A stretch of DNA of 64,000 nucleotides from Auanema rhodensis (Eukaryota > Nematoda > Chromadorea > Rhabditida > Rhabditidae). Position numbers and translations under genes: made by a program. Shown in pieces: positions 11,660 through 25,477 of this stretch. The stretch's first letter is position 1, and each line of letters starts with the position of its first letter. The stretch lies in NCBI GenBank assembly GCA_964057225.1, contig OZ059899.1:5828001-5892000 (forward strand), in the 5' to 3' direction. The notes beneath the pieces were generated by a model. The model did no database searches and was not told where the DNA came from. It was given only the letters and a program-made list of their open reading frames with translations.

Positions 11660-14565
11660 CATCACAACAATTATATAGTGAAGAAAAATAGTTTAATCAT
11701 AATATAATAATAATTATAATTATTTTTAAATATATATTTAAGTTTAATATTTCTTTTTACTAAACGATTCATTTCTCCCCTTAATTTTTGATTTTGAAAA
11801 AAACGATTTAGATGTATTTGAAATATTGCAGTATATGTTCAAGTTCAAAATAAAAATTTTTAGAAGAAAAAAATTACAAATTAAACTATTTCTTGAAAAA
11901 CATTGAGAATTACATACACACATACATTAATGTATCTGTGAAATTGACATGTTTCTTAGAAATTTCATTTGATAGGCTTCTAAAATGCTTCAAAGTTCTT
12001 TCAATATAATGTGAAATAAATGTAGCTTGTCAAGATATCGTTTTTAATTTCAATTTTTTAAAAGTAAAATTTGGTATTTTTGCTCAACATATGTCATTTT
12101 ATACTTCCTTAATCAAATACGCTATTCCATTAAGTTGGAAAGCGAAAACCTCAGGTTGGACAGATGGCTCTGAGAGAAAATTGCTTATCCTTTCCATCTA
12201 TCTATCTCTTTGATTAAATTGTGTCTCTTCACATCAAGTTTATTTTGGATGTTGAAAACTGTGAAATAGCTAATAGAAAGTCTATGTATGCTACTATCTG
12301 ACACATGTATTTGCCTGTCATCATTAGCTATATATCAGCTAATTAAAATTTCAAATTACGTATGGATATCGTAATTGTCTCATAAATAAAATAAAAATTA
12401 CTTTATTTATTTTTTGTTTATAAATGTATTTATATAGATTTGTATATATAATATACAATTATATATTTGAAAGCAGATTTATATATTATTATATTCAAGA
12501 AAAACTATGAAAAGATAATATTTTCTGCATGATATATGAGATATTATTAATAATATAAATAATCAATATTATAATATTATTTCTTACTTTTATTATATTA
12601 TATAATAAATAATAAATATATATATATATAGTTAAGTTTATTATTATTATTATTATAAATATATATTCTTCAACAACTTAACCTATTACAGTAATCACAA
12701 AATAACATTTAGTTGCAAACAATGACAAAGAGAGAGAGTAAAGGTATAAATTGGTTTTTCTAGAATTTTCCACACAAAGATCTTAAACAATGACTTTTTT
12801 TTGCATCTTTATGCTATAGAAAATAATGCCAAAGTTGGTAACAATAACTATAAGTTGTCAGTCATTCAAACAACCAAGTCAAAATGCTTCATGACCAATA
12901 GATATAACTAAATTTCGGTTTTTTTAGGATTCTATTCCCTTTTTTTTTTGGCGATGACGTAATACTGTCATATTGTCCCAGACGAGTTGCATGTTCCATT
13001 TGAAGTTATTTATTTTCTTTCAAGTTTATACAAAAATAATTTGCAGACTATTTTATTTGATTATTTCAATTCTTATATATACATATACATATGTATATAT
13101 TTAGATAAATTTTATATATAAATATAAATATTTTAGAATAAATATATTTCCACTTCTAGCAGACGATAGATGAATGCTCTAGTTGATATAGTTAAACTCA
13201 AGTAAACTTTGAAAATTTCGAACTCTATCAATATATTTTTTTGTGTTTCAAATAAACGAAATAAAATAAATGGCAGCAGTGCTCATAGAGGATAATAAAA
13301 AAATCCAAGTTAATCATGTATAAAGTTTATTGACAATTTTTATAGTTAATCAAAATTCAAACATATAAATATAAAGATACATGTGTGTAAAGTAAGAGAG
13401 ATTGATTTAGTTAGTTAGTTATTATATATACACATATATAATTTAACCTTTTAGATAGAATAAAGAATACAAACAATATGAAAAATTTGAATGACAAGAC
13501 AAAGAATTTAAAATTATTTTCCAATTTTCAAGAATTTTGAAATTGTGAAATAACATCATTGGACCTTATTGCTTATTCTCATCAAGAATCAAACTGATTG
13601 AACAAAATTTGAGGAAGATTTCAAGTTATTGTTCATAACTATTTTGCACGATGCTCATAAGCATCTGAAGCTCACTCTCATCGGCCTGATGGTGGGGGTG
13701 AGGATGGCACAATGACTATCCAGAATCACAAGTAAATCTCATCTTTTCATTGAAAGAGGATCATTCTAGCTGAACATGAGTTCAGATCTCTTCATATTCA
13801 TTAACTATGTCATCTAGTTAAGTATCTTTTGACTCTATGTTGTTGCTTTGATGAAAGAATATTATGGAAGAATATTGCGGAGGAGGTTTCTCCCGCGATG
13901 TACCAAAGGAAAGAATTATCACAAAATATGTTTTTAATTCATTTTTTAAACTTTTTCTATTTCTATTCTTTTTATCTTTCTGGAAGAGAAAGTTATTTCA
14001 AACGTTTTTCTTCTATGAACACAGATGTTAGTAGGGAAATCAACAAAGTAAAAATATTTTTTTTATATTTCTTTTCATAAACCATCTATGATTCCTTTTA
14101 CAGCTTATTGCTCTTATTGCTCGCAAAACATTCTTAAGTTTTCATATTCGTTCGTCCGGAATTGATGACGTTGCCAGCGACCTTTCAAGTTCATGGAGAA
14201 TGAACATGCGCAGTATTAACCATATGCAGCTTCGATGATAAAGTTTTCTAAGAGCCTAAATATAACTTTTTTCTATTCTAAGCTAAATGACGGTGTTGAA
14301 CCTTAAAATCAACTAAGTGTCTCTTATAAACTAAGATTAGAAGTCAATGTTCGAAAACGTTTTCATCTAACATATATTTATACTGTATATACAAAATAAT
14401 ATATAAGTTAGTGATATTCATAATTTTCGGACATTTAAAAAAGAATTTTCAAAAGAAAACAAAAAAGAAACCGAGTAAAATGGAAAACAAACAATCTATA
14501 GAAGGTTTTGACACACAGTACAAAGAGATTAACCATGATTACATGTATGAACAAGAAAGAAAGAG

Positions 14566-14578
<13 letters not shown>

Positions 14579-14644
<66 letters not shown>

Positions 14645-14645
14645 T
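14579..14645. repeat. GA dinucleotide microsatellite
   Basis: Long run of GA with two GAAA interruptions, seen directly. Open frames of alternating Arg-Glu or Ser-Leu across it are artefacts of the repeat. Confidence 0.95.
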
Positions 14646-15709
14646 GAAGTATGGTGCAAATTCCTATTTATATTTTATTTTTTTATTTTCAATCTTCAAC
14701 CCAATTGTTTAACTTAATCCCTTGGGGATATTCTATGGAGAAAATTTGTTTGTTACTTCACTTATATTCTGTTATATGTACATGGTCAATAGAAAAGTGA
14801 AGATGCATACATGTATATATGAATTCATGTTATATATTCATATATATATATATACTATACAGTTAGAATCTTAACATAAATTAAATGATTCTTATATATA
14901 TATATATAAATACCATGAATAGTTAGTTGTATATCCCTTATCCCTTATCTCTTCAATATCTTGTATTTCCATATACTATATGTCTTTGTATACTATATGT
15001 AAACCACTCAAGATAATCTTATTATCTACTGTTTTGTTTCTTTTTTACTAGTATTATCCTTAATTTATCTAATGAATGATGTCAGTATCTTCCATGTTAC
15101 TGTTTACATCGTCTGCAAAAAAATTTCATTTCTTCTCAAGTTCGAAACTTTTGTTTCCGTGTGTTCCAGAATTATTTCAACGCAGTGATTTTCCCATAGG
15201 ACATTATCATTGGTAAATTTAGTTAATCTTATTGAAGTATTCCTTGAATAAAAGAAGAAGAAAAATTGATTTATCTCTTTATACCTTAATTTAACATTTG
15301 AAATAACAGAAAATAATAGTGGATAGATAGTATAATAAAAAAAATCTTTATAACATTATATGATATAAGTACAATTTATTTAATTATTTTATTGGATAAA
15401 ATAATAGTAATGATATATCCTGTTTTCTTAGTTAAAGTACAGAGAAAAAGCAGAAAGTGATGGCAACTTTCTTTGATAGAATAGAAGATGAAATGATTGG
15501 AAAGATGTAGCACGTCAGTCTGTCTTCGTCATCAACTGATGTAATTTTCAGAATACTTTGAAGCAATTTGGTCATTGGTTTTCTTACAAAGATGGCCAGA
15601 AACCTTTTGGTTACAAGTGTATAATACGATATATAGATATATGTATATAAATTAGTTTTAAATACAATCAAAAATCTAAATATACAGTTATAACTTATAA
15701 CTTTCTTAC

Positions 15710-15915
15710 GTAAGACTCTGGAGACTTATCGCCTCTTCTTCTTTGTCGTCGTCTTCTTGTTCAGATTCTTCAAATGTAGATCGGCTTGCTATCAAATTGA
15801 GATGAGCAGCCGAAAACTGATGAAAGCATCTGCTTCCCTCCCCCTCACATGGTTGTAGCTGGTTTTCTATTCTCATTCGAATCCAATAGTCCCTTAGGTC
15901 CCTGTGTGACATCAT
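15710..15915 (-). CDS. Isolated possible coding exon (uncertain)
   Basis: On the minus strand a frame starts with two Met codons at 15915, reads RDLRDYWIRMRIENQLQ early and EESEQEDDDKEEEA late, and ends at a good donor (TCTTAC then GTAAGA). A CTTAG acceptor-like site lies about 30 nt upstream of the ATG. The composition (acidic tail, few low-complexity codons) is more protein-like than surrounding frames. No convincing partner exon was found on either side; a weak candidate begins after TTACATCAG near 15540. It could be a short nematode-specific gene, a decayed exon or chance. Confidence 0.22.
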
Positions 15916-18900
15916 GTAGTGTTGAGACTTATACTAAGATATAGTATTAAAGAAGAGAGTGTTTGGCATACCGAGTTCAGATGTAGCCAGTAACTGCTTC
16001 TGCTCATTCCTTTAAAAACTTCAACCAGCCTTGCTCAAGCTTGTTTGCAATACTATTACCCCCATTGTGTCCAGTCTGCTCTTGAATGATATCAAAAAAA
16101 TCCACTATTTTTTGGGAAATAAAATGAAACGCTGAAGCATTTCTCTTATTGTCACTAGCTTCTAACTGAATCACACTTTATAGATCTAATAGATGATTCA
16201 GTCTATCTTTTAGTTTTTTTTTGCTTTTAACCATGTCAAATTTGAATTGTAATAAAATTGAAAGTCGATTGACATCTTGTCACAAACATCTTTTTAAAAG
16301 TAAATTGTCGTATGTCTTTTTTCATTTCTTTCATCAACTCATCTTATAATTTAACCCAAATATTTCTTTTCCCATGTATGTTATATGCTTATGGCATACA
16401 CTCAATTTCCTCAATCCACACGTGCTCTTCCGGTTTCAAAGATTTAACTGGAAACATTGAACGAACAAGAAAAGAGTGAATGCAATGAAGTGAACATCAA
16501 TTTTAAAATTCCGAAACCAGTTCAACTTCTCAATTTCCAATCAGTACGTTTCCCTTTATCCTTTCTCCCTTTAATAGCCAGTCTAAATTTGCTCATTTTC
16601 TCTTTAATTTAAATCTCTCTATCTAAATTTTCTAATTTTTACTATCTATCATCAACATGAAAATCTAAAAAGATTATATCTCACATTTTAAACATTTAAG
16701 GTATTCAAGTAAATTAGAAATTAACCTTACATCTGATTGTATCTCATCCATATTTTAAGAAAAATAATAATTGTATTCAATACTGTTAAGCAATCAAACT
16801 TTCTTATATAAGAGATAACCAATACAGAAAGATTTCCAGAATAGAGAAATAAGATTTTATTTTGGTTTACAGCTTTGTACGGGGAAATGCATCACCTAAT
16901 TCAGATTCTATAACGACATGAAATCGCAGCTCTGTTTCCGTTTACAGATATCTCCATCTCTATATCTCTTTCTTTCTCATTTGCTCATCCTCCTTCTTTT
17001 CCTCATTCTCCCCCACTCCACTACTCCTCCTCCTCCTCCTACTCCTCCCTCTCTCTCTTCATTTCATCCAAGCGATTTCTCATCAGCCAAAACCTCTCTA
17101 TCCTGTTGGCATCGTTGCCTCCAATAGCGCTGTTGTCGTTGTAGAAGCATAAATAAAGCTCTATACTACTAGAATGACCACTTGTTGATTGATCTCTATC
17201 GGCTTCACACTCTTGTCTTACATGTGTCATCAGGTATTTCCTCATAGTATAAGTAAACATCATGTTATCAGATTGAGATGTAAAACCAAATCGAACTTGA
17301 AGCTTCAACCTTTAAAAATGATTATCTTTCAACCTTTAAATGTAAACTTTTTGTTATTCACGCTGAAAACAACTTGGAGACAACATTGTTCTTAAACTTT
17401 TCAAAAGAATCGTTTAGTAATCTTATAATAGAACTTGAAAATTTGACCTTAGCGAAGCATTTTTAACATTTTAGCCAATATTATAAAAAGAATCCGAGAA
17501 AATTATATATTATTCTGTTAATTAAGTACAAAAGCTTCAGCAAATTCATACAAAGGTCCTATAATATTATATTCTAGTTCTATTAACATACATGTTTTCT
17601 TGAATAACATTCAAGGAACCAAGACTCTGTTTTACTCAAGTTGTCTATCTTAATCCAATTCATGGCTTTATTATGAATACAACTGTTAATGATTCTAATG
17701 ACAACGCCATCGTTGACGTAGGGACGTGATGCTTGAAGATGATCATCGTCACCGTCGTCATCGTTAATGCTGACTTCGTTAAACGCAATATAACATCTTC
17801 TCATGAGTATTAAGATGTGCCCACACACGTATATTCAAGATTCTCCTATATTCTTCTGCATCTCTATTGCTCTTTCATCGCCTTCTGTTGCTCATCGTAC
17901 AAACATCGTGCTTCAGAATTGACGTGGACAACTCTAATATGAGATATGCTTGTTGGTTAAGTAGCTGACATGCGCATACTTCGATAACTTTCAATTTACA
18001 CGTCAGCTTGTCGTCTGTTTCATTTCTCATCAAGTTTTATATTTAGATTCATTATATATCAAACCTTACTCCTATAATCTACTGTAGCTTATCTATGTCA
18101 CTACAACCCTTCATGTCTGAGATCCGGAAATACTTGAACAGAAGTCGTTTTTGGAAGGAGGTTGGGCTTTAGACGCCTTAAAGCAGCAGGTCTTGTCCTT
18201 ATTTGGACTTGCCATTCATTCAGCAAGCATCCATACTTCCATCACCACCCCATCTACAATCCGCAAGCCTTTCACTATTTCAGATATTTAATTCTATTTA
18301 TAGCTTGAAAGGCTAGGCAAGAACAATTTGTCTTTTGATTTCACATAATTTCCTGCTTTTTATGAAAGACAGGAGTATCAATTCCTCCCCCACATCACGC
18401 CTCTTTGGTCTACCCTTTTATACCGAATAGCTAGCCTTCAAATCGCTGAAGTAGAGTTTCAGCAACATGAAGTTGCTTTTCTCAAGATACTTTGGAAGCA
18501 GCAGCAGTCGAACATCCATAATTCAACTACATCTAATGATGCTATTAAAGCTTGAATGCCGTTCCAAACTTTCTTATAAAACCTTATCTATTCGCTTCTT
18601 TTTACATTTATTCTTCTTATTTATCTTATTCTTATATGTTAGTCGTCCTCTTCTAATACTTCATGTCAATGCTTGCATCATCATGTCTTAGTTACTTGTA
18701 CTTCGTCCTTATCATTCTGAAGACAACATCATCGTCATTCCCGCTGTCATGAGCCATCATCATCTTTACTGTGTCTCTTTTGTCATTTTCTGTTTCTTTA
18801 TTTGTCCTTTCAGTTCAAATTCAAAAATTCAAAACAATTATAAGTTTTAGAAAAAAGAAATAGATGAATAAATAATAAAAATAAATGACCAAAAAGTAAA

Positions 18901-20131
18901 AATTCTTCAAAATATTTAAATCTCATCTATATTTCAACATTGTTAATTCTCTTTTGCATAACATTTCATTAGCAATATTAATTGCCTTTTAAAAATCAAA
19001 TATTTATTATTTCATATATCTTTTAGTACAAAAATATTCTTAGACTTTAATAAAGATTAATAAAAACAGATAAAGAGAGTAAAGTAAAAAGTAAGAGAGA
19101 AAGCGGAAAGGAGACGAAGATAACGAGGGAAAAACAGAGGGACATCAGGTTTGTTACTAATTTCCTTTTCAATTGAAAATTGACGAGCAAATCATTTGGA
19201 AACAAGATTTTTACTCAATCAGTTGGAAAGTATGCCTAAGAATTGGAAAATAGACATCCCAAATAGTAAAAGATAGATAGATAGATAGAGAGATCGAGAG
19301 AGAGAGAGAGAGATAGAGAGAAGGAGATAGAGAGAGAGAAAAAAATTAAAAGAGAAGAAAAAGGAAGTGAATGTGAAAAAGTGAGAATAGAAAAGTTACA
19401 TTAGAAAAATGAGTTTTTTCCTCAACTTTTCCGTGAAATTAGTGAATACGATGAGATACGGATATGATATATGTATGTATCTATACTAACTAAATATGTT
19501 ATTGTCTAGATTTCTAAGGACAAAAATAAAAAAAAAAGAATTATAAAAACTATATGAAAATACAAATGCCTTCTCTAATAGATTGTCACTTTCTCAATAT
19601 GTTATAGAAAAGATACTATGTAATAGAATGAAGATGTTTACTCATATTCTTCAATTTTTACTTGTTTCTATGAATAGAATCGAGGAAATCTTTGTTATCT
19701 GCTTTAAAGTCATTTTTCTATCTCGTTGTCTCAACTTTTTCACAATAAAAGTTCAAAGTGAAGGGTGGGCGGATAAGGTCAGACTTGAGAGAAGCAGATG
19801 AGAATAGGGGGAGGGATGATTCGCTTTCACTTCGTCCATTTTTCACAGCCAAGAGCAGCGTGAGCTTGAGAAGTTTTCTATAAAAGTTAAATCTTTTGAT
19901 GATAATATAAAAATTCTTCTTGTTTTGTTGTAACAATGAGTAAAATAAAGAAATATCTTTGAATATTCTTCTATTTTCATTTTTCTTTTAAATATTTCAA
20001 CAATGAAACTTCCTTTTTCACATATTTTTCATATATTTTGTTTGTTCTTTCAGTTTTTTTTCGTGAATTTCTCAATATCATTCTATTTTTTAAATTTATT
20101 TTTTATGAAAAATATGATTTTACAGGGTCCA

Positions 20132-21912
20132 ATGCCGTACAATGCGGCTCAGCTTTGCCTTTTATTGGCACTTTCCGTAGCTACGGCTGTCTACTCACAA
20201 GGTATGAATATTATAGTTTATTTTGTATTTCAATCATTTATTTTGCAAAACTGTTACTCATTATTAACTATTTTTAATATAATTATACATGAATATGAAC
20301 TTAGCTCTTTGCTCTTCTATGTGGAAACAGCCTTAAAATCTTTGGTCAGTCGAAGATTTTAGCATGAATCATGATCTCTCAAACTCAAAAGTTTGATGGT
20401 CGACAATGTCCATCACAACTATCCACGAAGATGAATTTATTCGTCTAGAAATGTTAAAAAAAGACGTTTAAGCATTGACGTCATCTTTCAACATTGAAAT
20501 TTCGAACCCAACTTTTTCAGAAAAAACCGAACTTGTCAATGTTAAAGCCCACTCAGTTATGTATATGTATTTCTTTTTTATAATTCCCGAAAGATTTTGT
20601 ATTTGAACAAAAAAAAAATATATTCTTATTCGTCCTTTTTCTTTTTTTTTTCTCAAGAAAAAAGAAATTTTTTCTGTTGCTGCCCTCATATCTTCTAGCA
20701 CACTTCTTAGTCGTCTTCATCATCATCGTCGACGTCGTCGTCGTTGTAGTCCACTCGAAGTTTCTTGGCTTAATCTGTCTAACAAGCGACGTCATTTTTG
20801 CACGTTCTTCAATCATTCTATATTTTAAGAAATTTATACTTAATATCAATATTTTTTTGAAAATAGAATTATTTCTTTGGATGTCCGAAATACAATGTTA
20901 TTCTTCTTTTTTTTTTCTCTTAATGATGAAGATGATTTTTGCTCGTGTGCTATTGAATTAATAAATAATCTTAGCGCAACTAAATATATAAAAATAGATT
21001 TACTAAGATTATTTTATTTCTTTTATAATTTAAAAAAGACATTATTCTTGAATTTTAAAATAAAATAAAAAAAAAGAAGTTCTTTTCATTCATTTAGTAT
21101 AGCTATTCTATCTCCGAAAATTTTGAAAGCTATCTTCGTCATCATTTTATATTCAAATAATGAATATTAGTATATAAATATATAATTTGTAATCTTTTAA
21201 TAGAAAAGATAGATAGATATACATAGAGAATTAGAAAAATAGAAAAATCTGTTCTGTTCTCGAAATGGATAGTTGTCTCTCGAGACTAACTTTAAAGTGT
21301 GTCTATTGCGGTTTGAGATGCAAAATGTAATGGAAAAAGCAACCCATACTAATAGATTTTTCTCAAATTTGTATTAGATGATGAGATATTTTTGGTAAAA
21401 GTTTCTTCTTCTCTTGTTTAATAAATAAAAATAATTATTCGAAACATATATCTTATAATTATATTTTATTTATCTTTCTAGGTTATACAGAAGAAGATCT
21501 GTATGAAGCTTTGAGTCAGATGTCACCAGAAGCTCGAATTTATGCCAAACGAGGTTCGATTATTAAATAAAATGTTTTTATTTATTTTAATTTTATATAA
21601 ATCATGATAGTCAAAAACAACGGATATCTATTTCTAGACATGGATGGCTCGATGCCTGGAGTACTACGATTCGGGAAGAGAGCATACGCTGATGATGAAG
21701 AGAAAGGAGTTCAAAAGAAGGAAATGCCCGGAGTACTTCGTTTTGGCAAAAGAGCTTACGAAAACGAAAAAAAAAGTGTACCGGGAGTTCTTCGTTTTGG
21801 AAAACGCGATGACATTCCCGGGGTATTACGGTTAGTTATTTATTTTATTTTTTAAGCCAAATTGTTGGTTGTATTGTGAAGAAACAGAAAATTAAAAATA
21901 TAATTATCTATA

Positions 21913-21951
<39 letters not shown>

Positions 21952-22393
21952 TTCTTTTTCTTTTTACATATTTCTATATCTATCTATATCTATATATAGA
22001 TATAGATAGATAGATATACTATTCTATGTTTATACTATATCTCTATATTGACAACTTTTCTTTTTCATTTTAGTTTTGGTAAAAGAGCTAGTGATATGCC
22101 AGGAGTTCTTCGATTTGGAAAACGAGAAATCCCCGGAGTACTTAGGTCAGTTATTCAATGAAAAACAAAACAACATCAAATGTGCTTTGAAGGTTTGGCA
22201 AGAGAGGAGTTCCAGGAGTTTTGCGTTTCGGAAAACGTGAAATTCCAGGGGTTTTGAGGTAATTTTCATAATAAAAAGCATATTCAATTGTAAATTGTAT
22301 AGATTTGGCAAAAGATCTGCTGATTACGAAGACGAAGCATCGCTTTTATATAAGAAAAGCGTTCCCGGAGTACTTCGTTTTGGGAAGAAGTAG
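20132..22393 (+). CDS. flp-18: FLP-18 FMRFamide-like neuropeptide precursor
   Basis: Six exons (20132-20201, 21482-21553, 21638-21830, 22074-22145, 22193-22258, 22303-22393) encode about 187 residues. A signal peptide ([15 protein letters not shown]) is followed by a short spacer and nine PGVLRFG copies, each followed by a dibasic GKR or GKK processing and amidation site. Predicted peptides end [27 protein letters not shown] (twice), [29 protein letters not shown] (twice) and [27 protein letters not shown] and EIPGVLRFG are known FLP-18 peptides of C. elegans, which act on NPR-1, NPR-4 and NPR-5 receptors. Three introns split the same Arg codon of PGVLR in phase 2. The start follows a TTTTACAG acceptor by six bases, probably a trans-splice site. 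The first intron is 1.28 kb. Confidence 0.95.
21917..21948. repeat. CT microsatellite in flp-18 intron 3
   Basis: Uninterrupted CT run directly upstream of the TATC/GATA palindrome, inside the intron 21831-22073. Confidence 0.9.
21979..22010. repeat. Perfect 32-bp palindrome in flp-18 intron 3
   Basis: The sequence equals its own reverse complement: TCTATCTATATCTATA followed by its mirror complement. It is a TATC/GATA array that switches strand at its centre and could extrude as a cruciform or fold as a hairpin in the pre-mRNA. Confidence 0.9.
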
Positions 22394-22852
22394 ATAATGA
22401 TAGAAAGGTATCATATACTACTATATATACTATATATATTATAATATTTATAGAGATTCCATGGCTTCTATAATGATCTCAGACCTTGAGAGCAGAATAC
22501 ATGACACTGCACATACTACTACTAACATACTCACTGAAACACATTCAAGCATATTCCCCTGACCTTCTCTATCTCCCCTCACCATCCCCACCTCCTTCTT
22601 AACACACACACACACACAACATATATACACACACACACACATACATAAATAAATAAAAATCTCTTTTTGAAATACATTCCTCATTTATACATTCTTCGAT
22701 TTTGTAAATTTTTTTCTCCCAAAATCATCTACTCTTCATGGGATAAATGTTAAATCGTTTATTTTTTTTTATGTCGAAATAGTAAATTAAAGTATTTTAC
22801 TAAAATAATAATACAAATTTAAAAATATATATTTGAAAACATTTCATCATCA
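22394..22852. other. Convergent intergenic spacer with AC repeats
   Basis: Space between the 3' ends of flp-18 (+) and the kinase (-). It contains an AC/TA microsatellite (about 22598-22640) and no supported gene. Confidence 0.7.
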
Positions 22853-24173
22853 TCATCGGTCGTATTTCTTTCCGAGTGCCAGCACAATAACGTCTACACA
22901 ACCAGAAGCTATTGGACGATTCTCAGGATTAAATGAAAAACATCTCTGAAAATTGATAATTACTTAAAGTATAATAGTAATAGTTATAGATAATAAATAT
23001 TAATTAGAATAAATAACCTTAGTAAGATGCCAGAGTTCTTCTGGATATTCTTTCGCACTATTTACTAATGTTTCTCCTCTTTTCACTCTTTTAGCTACAT
23101 TTGATAATTCTTCAATGTAATAATATGGTTCAAGACCATCATGAAATACCTAGTAATTATAATAATCAGTTATAGATATATAGATATATATATATAGTTA
23201 ATTCGGTGATATGAATATAATTTACCTCCCACAAAAATACTCCGAAACTCCAAATATCTGTTTTAGCCGTATAACTTCCATTTTTTAAGGTTTCGGGAGC
23301 TAAATATCGAACTGGTACCTATAATAACAGCAAATTTTAATCTATTTTAAAAATATTGACAATAGATTTCAAAGAATAAAGAGAGAGATCTCTCACTTTA
23401 TTAAGTCGTTTTTCTCGTCTTTCTTTAGCTCGAACTCCAAGTCCGAAATCGGATATTTTCGCTTGATAGCCTTTGGTAATGAGAACATTTCTAGCTGCTA
23501 TATCTCTATGAATGACCTATAATCCTAATATTTTAAATAAATAAATGACATTAATACAATATGAAAATAGAAAGTATAATATCATACATTTTTGCTGGAG
23601 ATATAAGCTAAACCACGGGCAGCTCCGAGACATAGCTTCATTCGAAGTAATATTGTGGGTTCTCGTTCATAATCAATCAAAATATGTTTTCGACCATTAC
23701 GAACATGTGAAGTTAAACTTCCTTCCTTTTCTCGCTTCAAACGAGAACTACTAACAGCATCTAATACAGAATTTTCTAAAATATAGTTTTGTTTATGTGG
23801 TGAAGTCAATTTTCAATGACTTTCGGCAAGTTCCATTACAATCATAATCGGACTTTCGTTCGCAGCTACTCCATACAAACGGATAACATTGGGGTGAACA
23901 AAACTTTGCATTAACATAGCTTCCTGCGAAAAAAAAATTATTTTCAAATAAAAAAAGCCATAGCTTCGTTTCTGCTATTGTCGGACAGCAATTGTTTTCT
24001 AAAAGTTAACCTGACTCTACACTGGACAACTTGGATGAAGTTATATTTTTTGAAATTCGGTTTTAATTTGAAGAGGGAAGGCAAAAGGGAAAGAGAGATA
24101 GAAAGAGAACAAGAACAAGACAGAGAGCAATAGAGAGCGAGAGAAAGAAAGAGAGAGAAGGAGAGAGAAAGAA

Positions 24174-24208
<35 letters not shown>

Positions 24209-24213
24209 AAGAA

Positions 24214-24250
<37 letters not shown>

Positions 24251-25477
24251 TATTTTTATAATATGTACACAACTAAAAGTGGCAGAAACGTAATCTTCTA
24301 ACAGAAAAATAATAAACAACATTGTGAAGGGAGTATATGTATTGTACCTCGAATAAGCTTTCGTTATCAGAAACTGTCATAGATCCCGCTATAAGCTTGA
24401 TTGCAACTTGGCGTTTTTTGAAAATTCCAGTACGCATTTCACCACTCCAGACTTCTCCAAATGCTCCATTCCCAATACAACAAATTCTAAGAAGAATATA
24501 TTCAATAATACTAGTAATAAAAATACTTTTTAACTTGTTCATGATTTAATTGCCAAGTTGGTCTGATTACAGGAGTTAGAAGCAATGTTCCCTCATTATC
24601 TAAGGGCTGTTTCTTACGTAAATGATAATCAACTAATCCTTAACAGCAAAAAACCAAATATAATTGATAAGCATACAACATGAGCTTACCAGAAACATGA
24701 TCAAATCCAAAATCTTTGATATAATATAAACGTTCACGACGACTATGATTAATAAAAAAATGTTTTATACCACGATCATCATTATTTAACTTAAAATATA
24801 CAGTAATATTTTGTATATTATATACACATAATTAATAAAAAAAAATAGAAAAAGAAATATGAGCTTACACTTCCATCAACTTGTATTGATGTACTTTTAC
24901 CTTCTGCTAAACTGTTAGCAGTTTGTTTCGAAGTGCAGCAAAGAGTCTGCTTTCCCATAACGCTCTTATCTGGTCCTTCTGTTCGAACAGAAATTATAAA
25001 TTGTTCCTTGAAATATTCAAAAAATAAATTTTAAAAAAAGAATAAAAACATGAAAATAACATACAAAATCAGTATCATGCTTTTTACATTCAGATTGTAA
25101 TGCTTGTCGAACCAAAAAATCTCCTTTATCTTTTAGAATATTTCCTGTCTAATTCCATTAAAACATTTTTTTAAACATAAATGAATTGTGAGAATAATAC
25201 TTGAGCTTGTGCTACAAAACCATGAAAAAATCGTTCATTCTTAACTGATTGTAATCCACTTGTTTCTGATTCTCGAACTTTTTTAATTAAAATACGAAAT
25301 TCCTAGAAGAAGATATAGATAAACACAATTTTTGTACTAATATTGAATTTCGACTAACAGGCTGATGTCCCATGAATGTCCCTAGGTTTCGGGATCCACT
25401 CAATTTTGCCTTTAAAATATTATTTATATGTATAATTAGTATAATTTTAAAAAATTAAATCATATTACCGAACTCAT
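22853..25477 (-). CDS. Fer-like SH2 domain non-receptor tyrosine kinase
   Basis: Fourteen exons on the minus strand: 25477-25469, 25409-25359, 25302-25201, 25148-25065, 25006-24869, 24789-24690, 24638-24527, 24486-24348, 23923-23821, 23775-23588, 23516-23397, 23318-23226, 23149-23018, 22945-22853; about 487 residues. The order SH2 then kinase, without an F-BAR region, is the layout of the expanded nematode Fer/Fps (SPE-8-like) family. SH2 (about 43-175) begins ERFFHGF and has GDFLVRQ. The kinase (about 203-487) has GNGAFGEVW, the catalytic lysine in [18 protein letters not shown] and LAPE, so all catalytic residues are present and activity is expected. These kinases often work in the germline; that is family knowledge, not shown here. 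The 423-nt intron after 24348 holds a GA-rich repeat. No acceptor sits immediately before the ATG. Confidence 0.88.
24075..24251. repeat. GA-rich low-complexity tract in a kinase intron
   Basis: Irregular GA/GAAA array inside the intron 23924-24347; the Ser-Leu open frames across it are artefacts. Confidence 0.9.

Larger units (their letters stand above)
11660..20131. other. Long gene-poor region upstream of flp-18
   Basis: About 8.5 kb without a multi-exon gene I can support. It holds AT-rich repeats, GA/CT microsatellites (14579-14645, about 19270-19340), a pyrimidine tract near 16980-17070, and a few GC-richer patches (15700-15920, 16900-17300, 17640-18250) with open frames that lack family resemblance. 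Much of it could be flp-18 upstream control sequence or non-coding transcription units. One isolated exon-like frame is listed separately. Confidence 0.5.

Noticed and set aside
14411-14717. Arg-Glu and Ser-Leu repeat proteins
   Set aside because: They are translations of the GA microsatellite; same for 24041-24322.
16918-17308. Pro/Ser-rich frame on plus and a charged frame on minus
   Set aside because: The plus frame reads a pyrimidine tract; the minus frame ends in its reverse (Glu/Arg run). No supporting exon chain.
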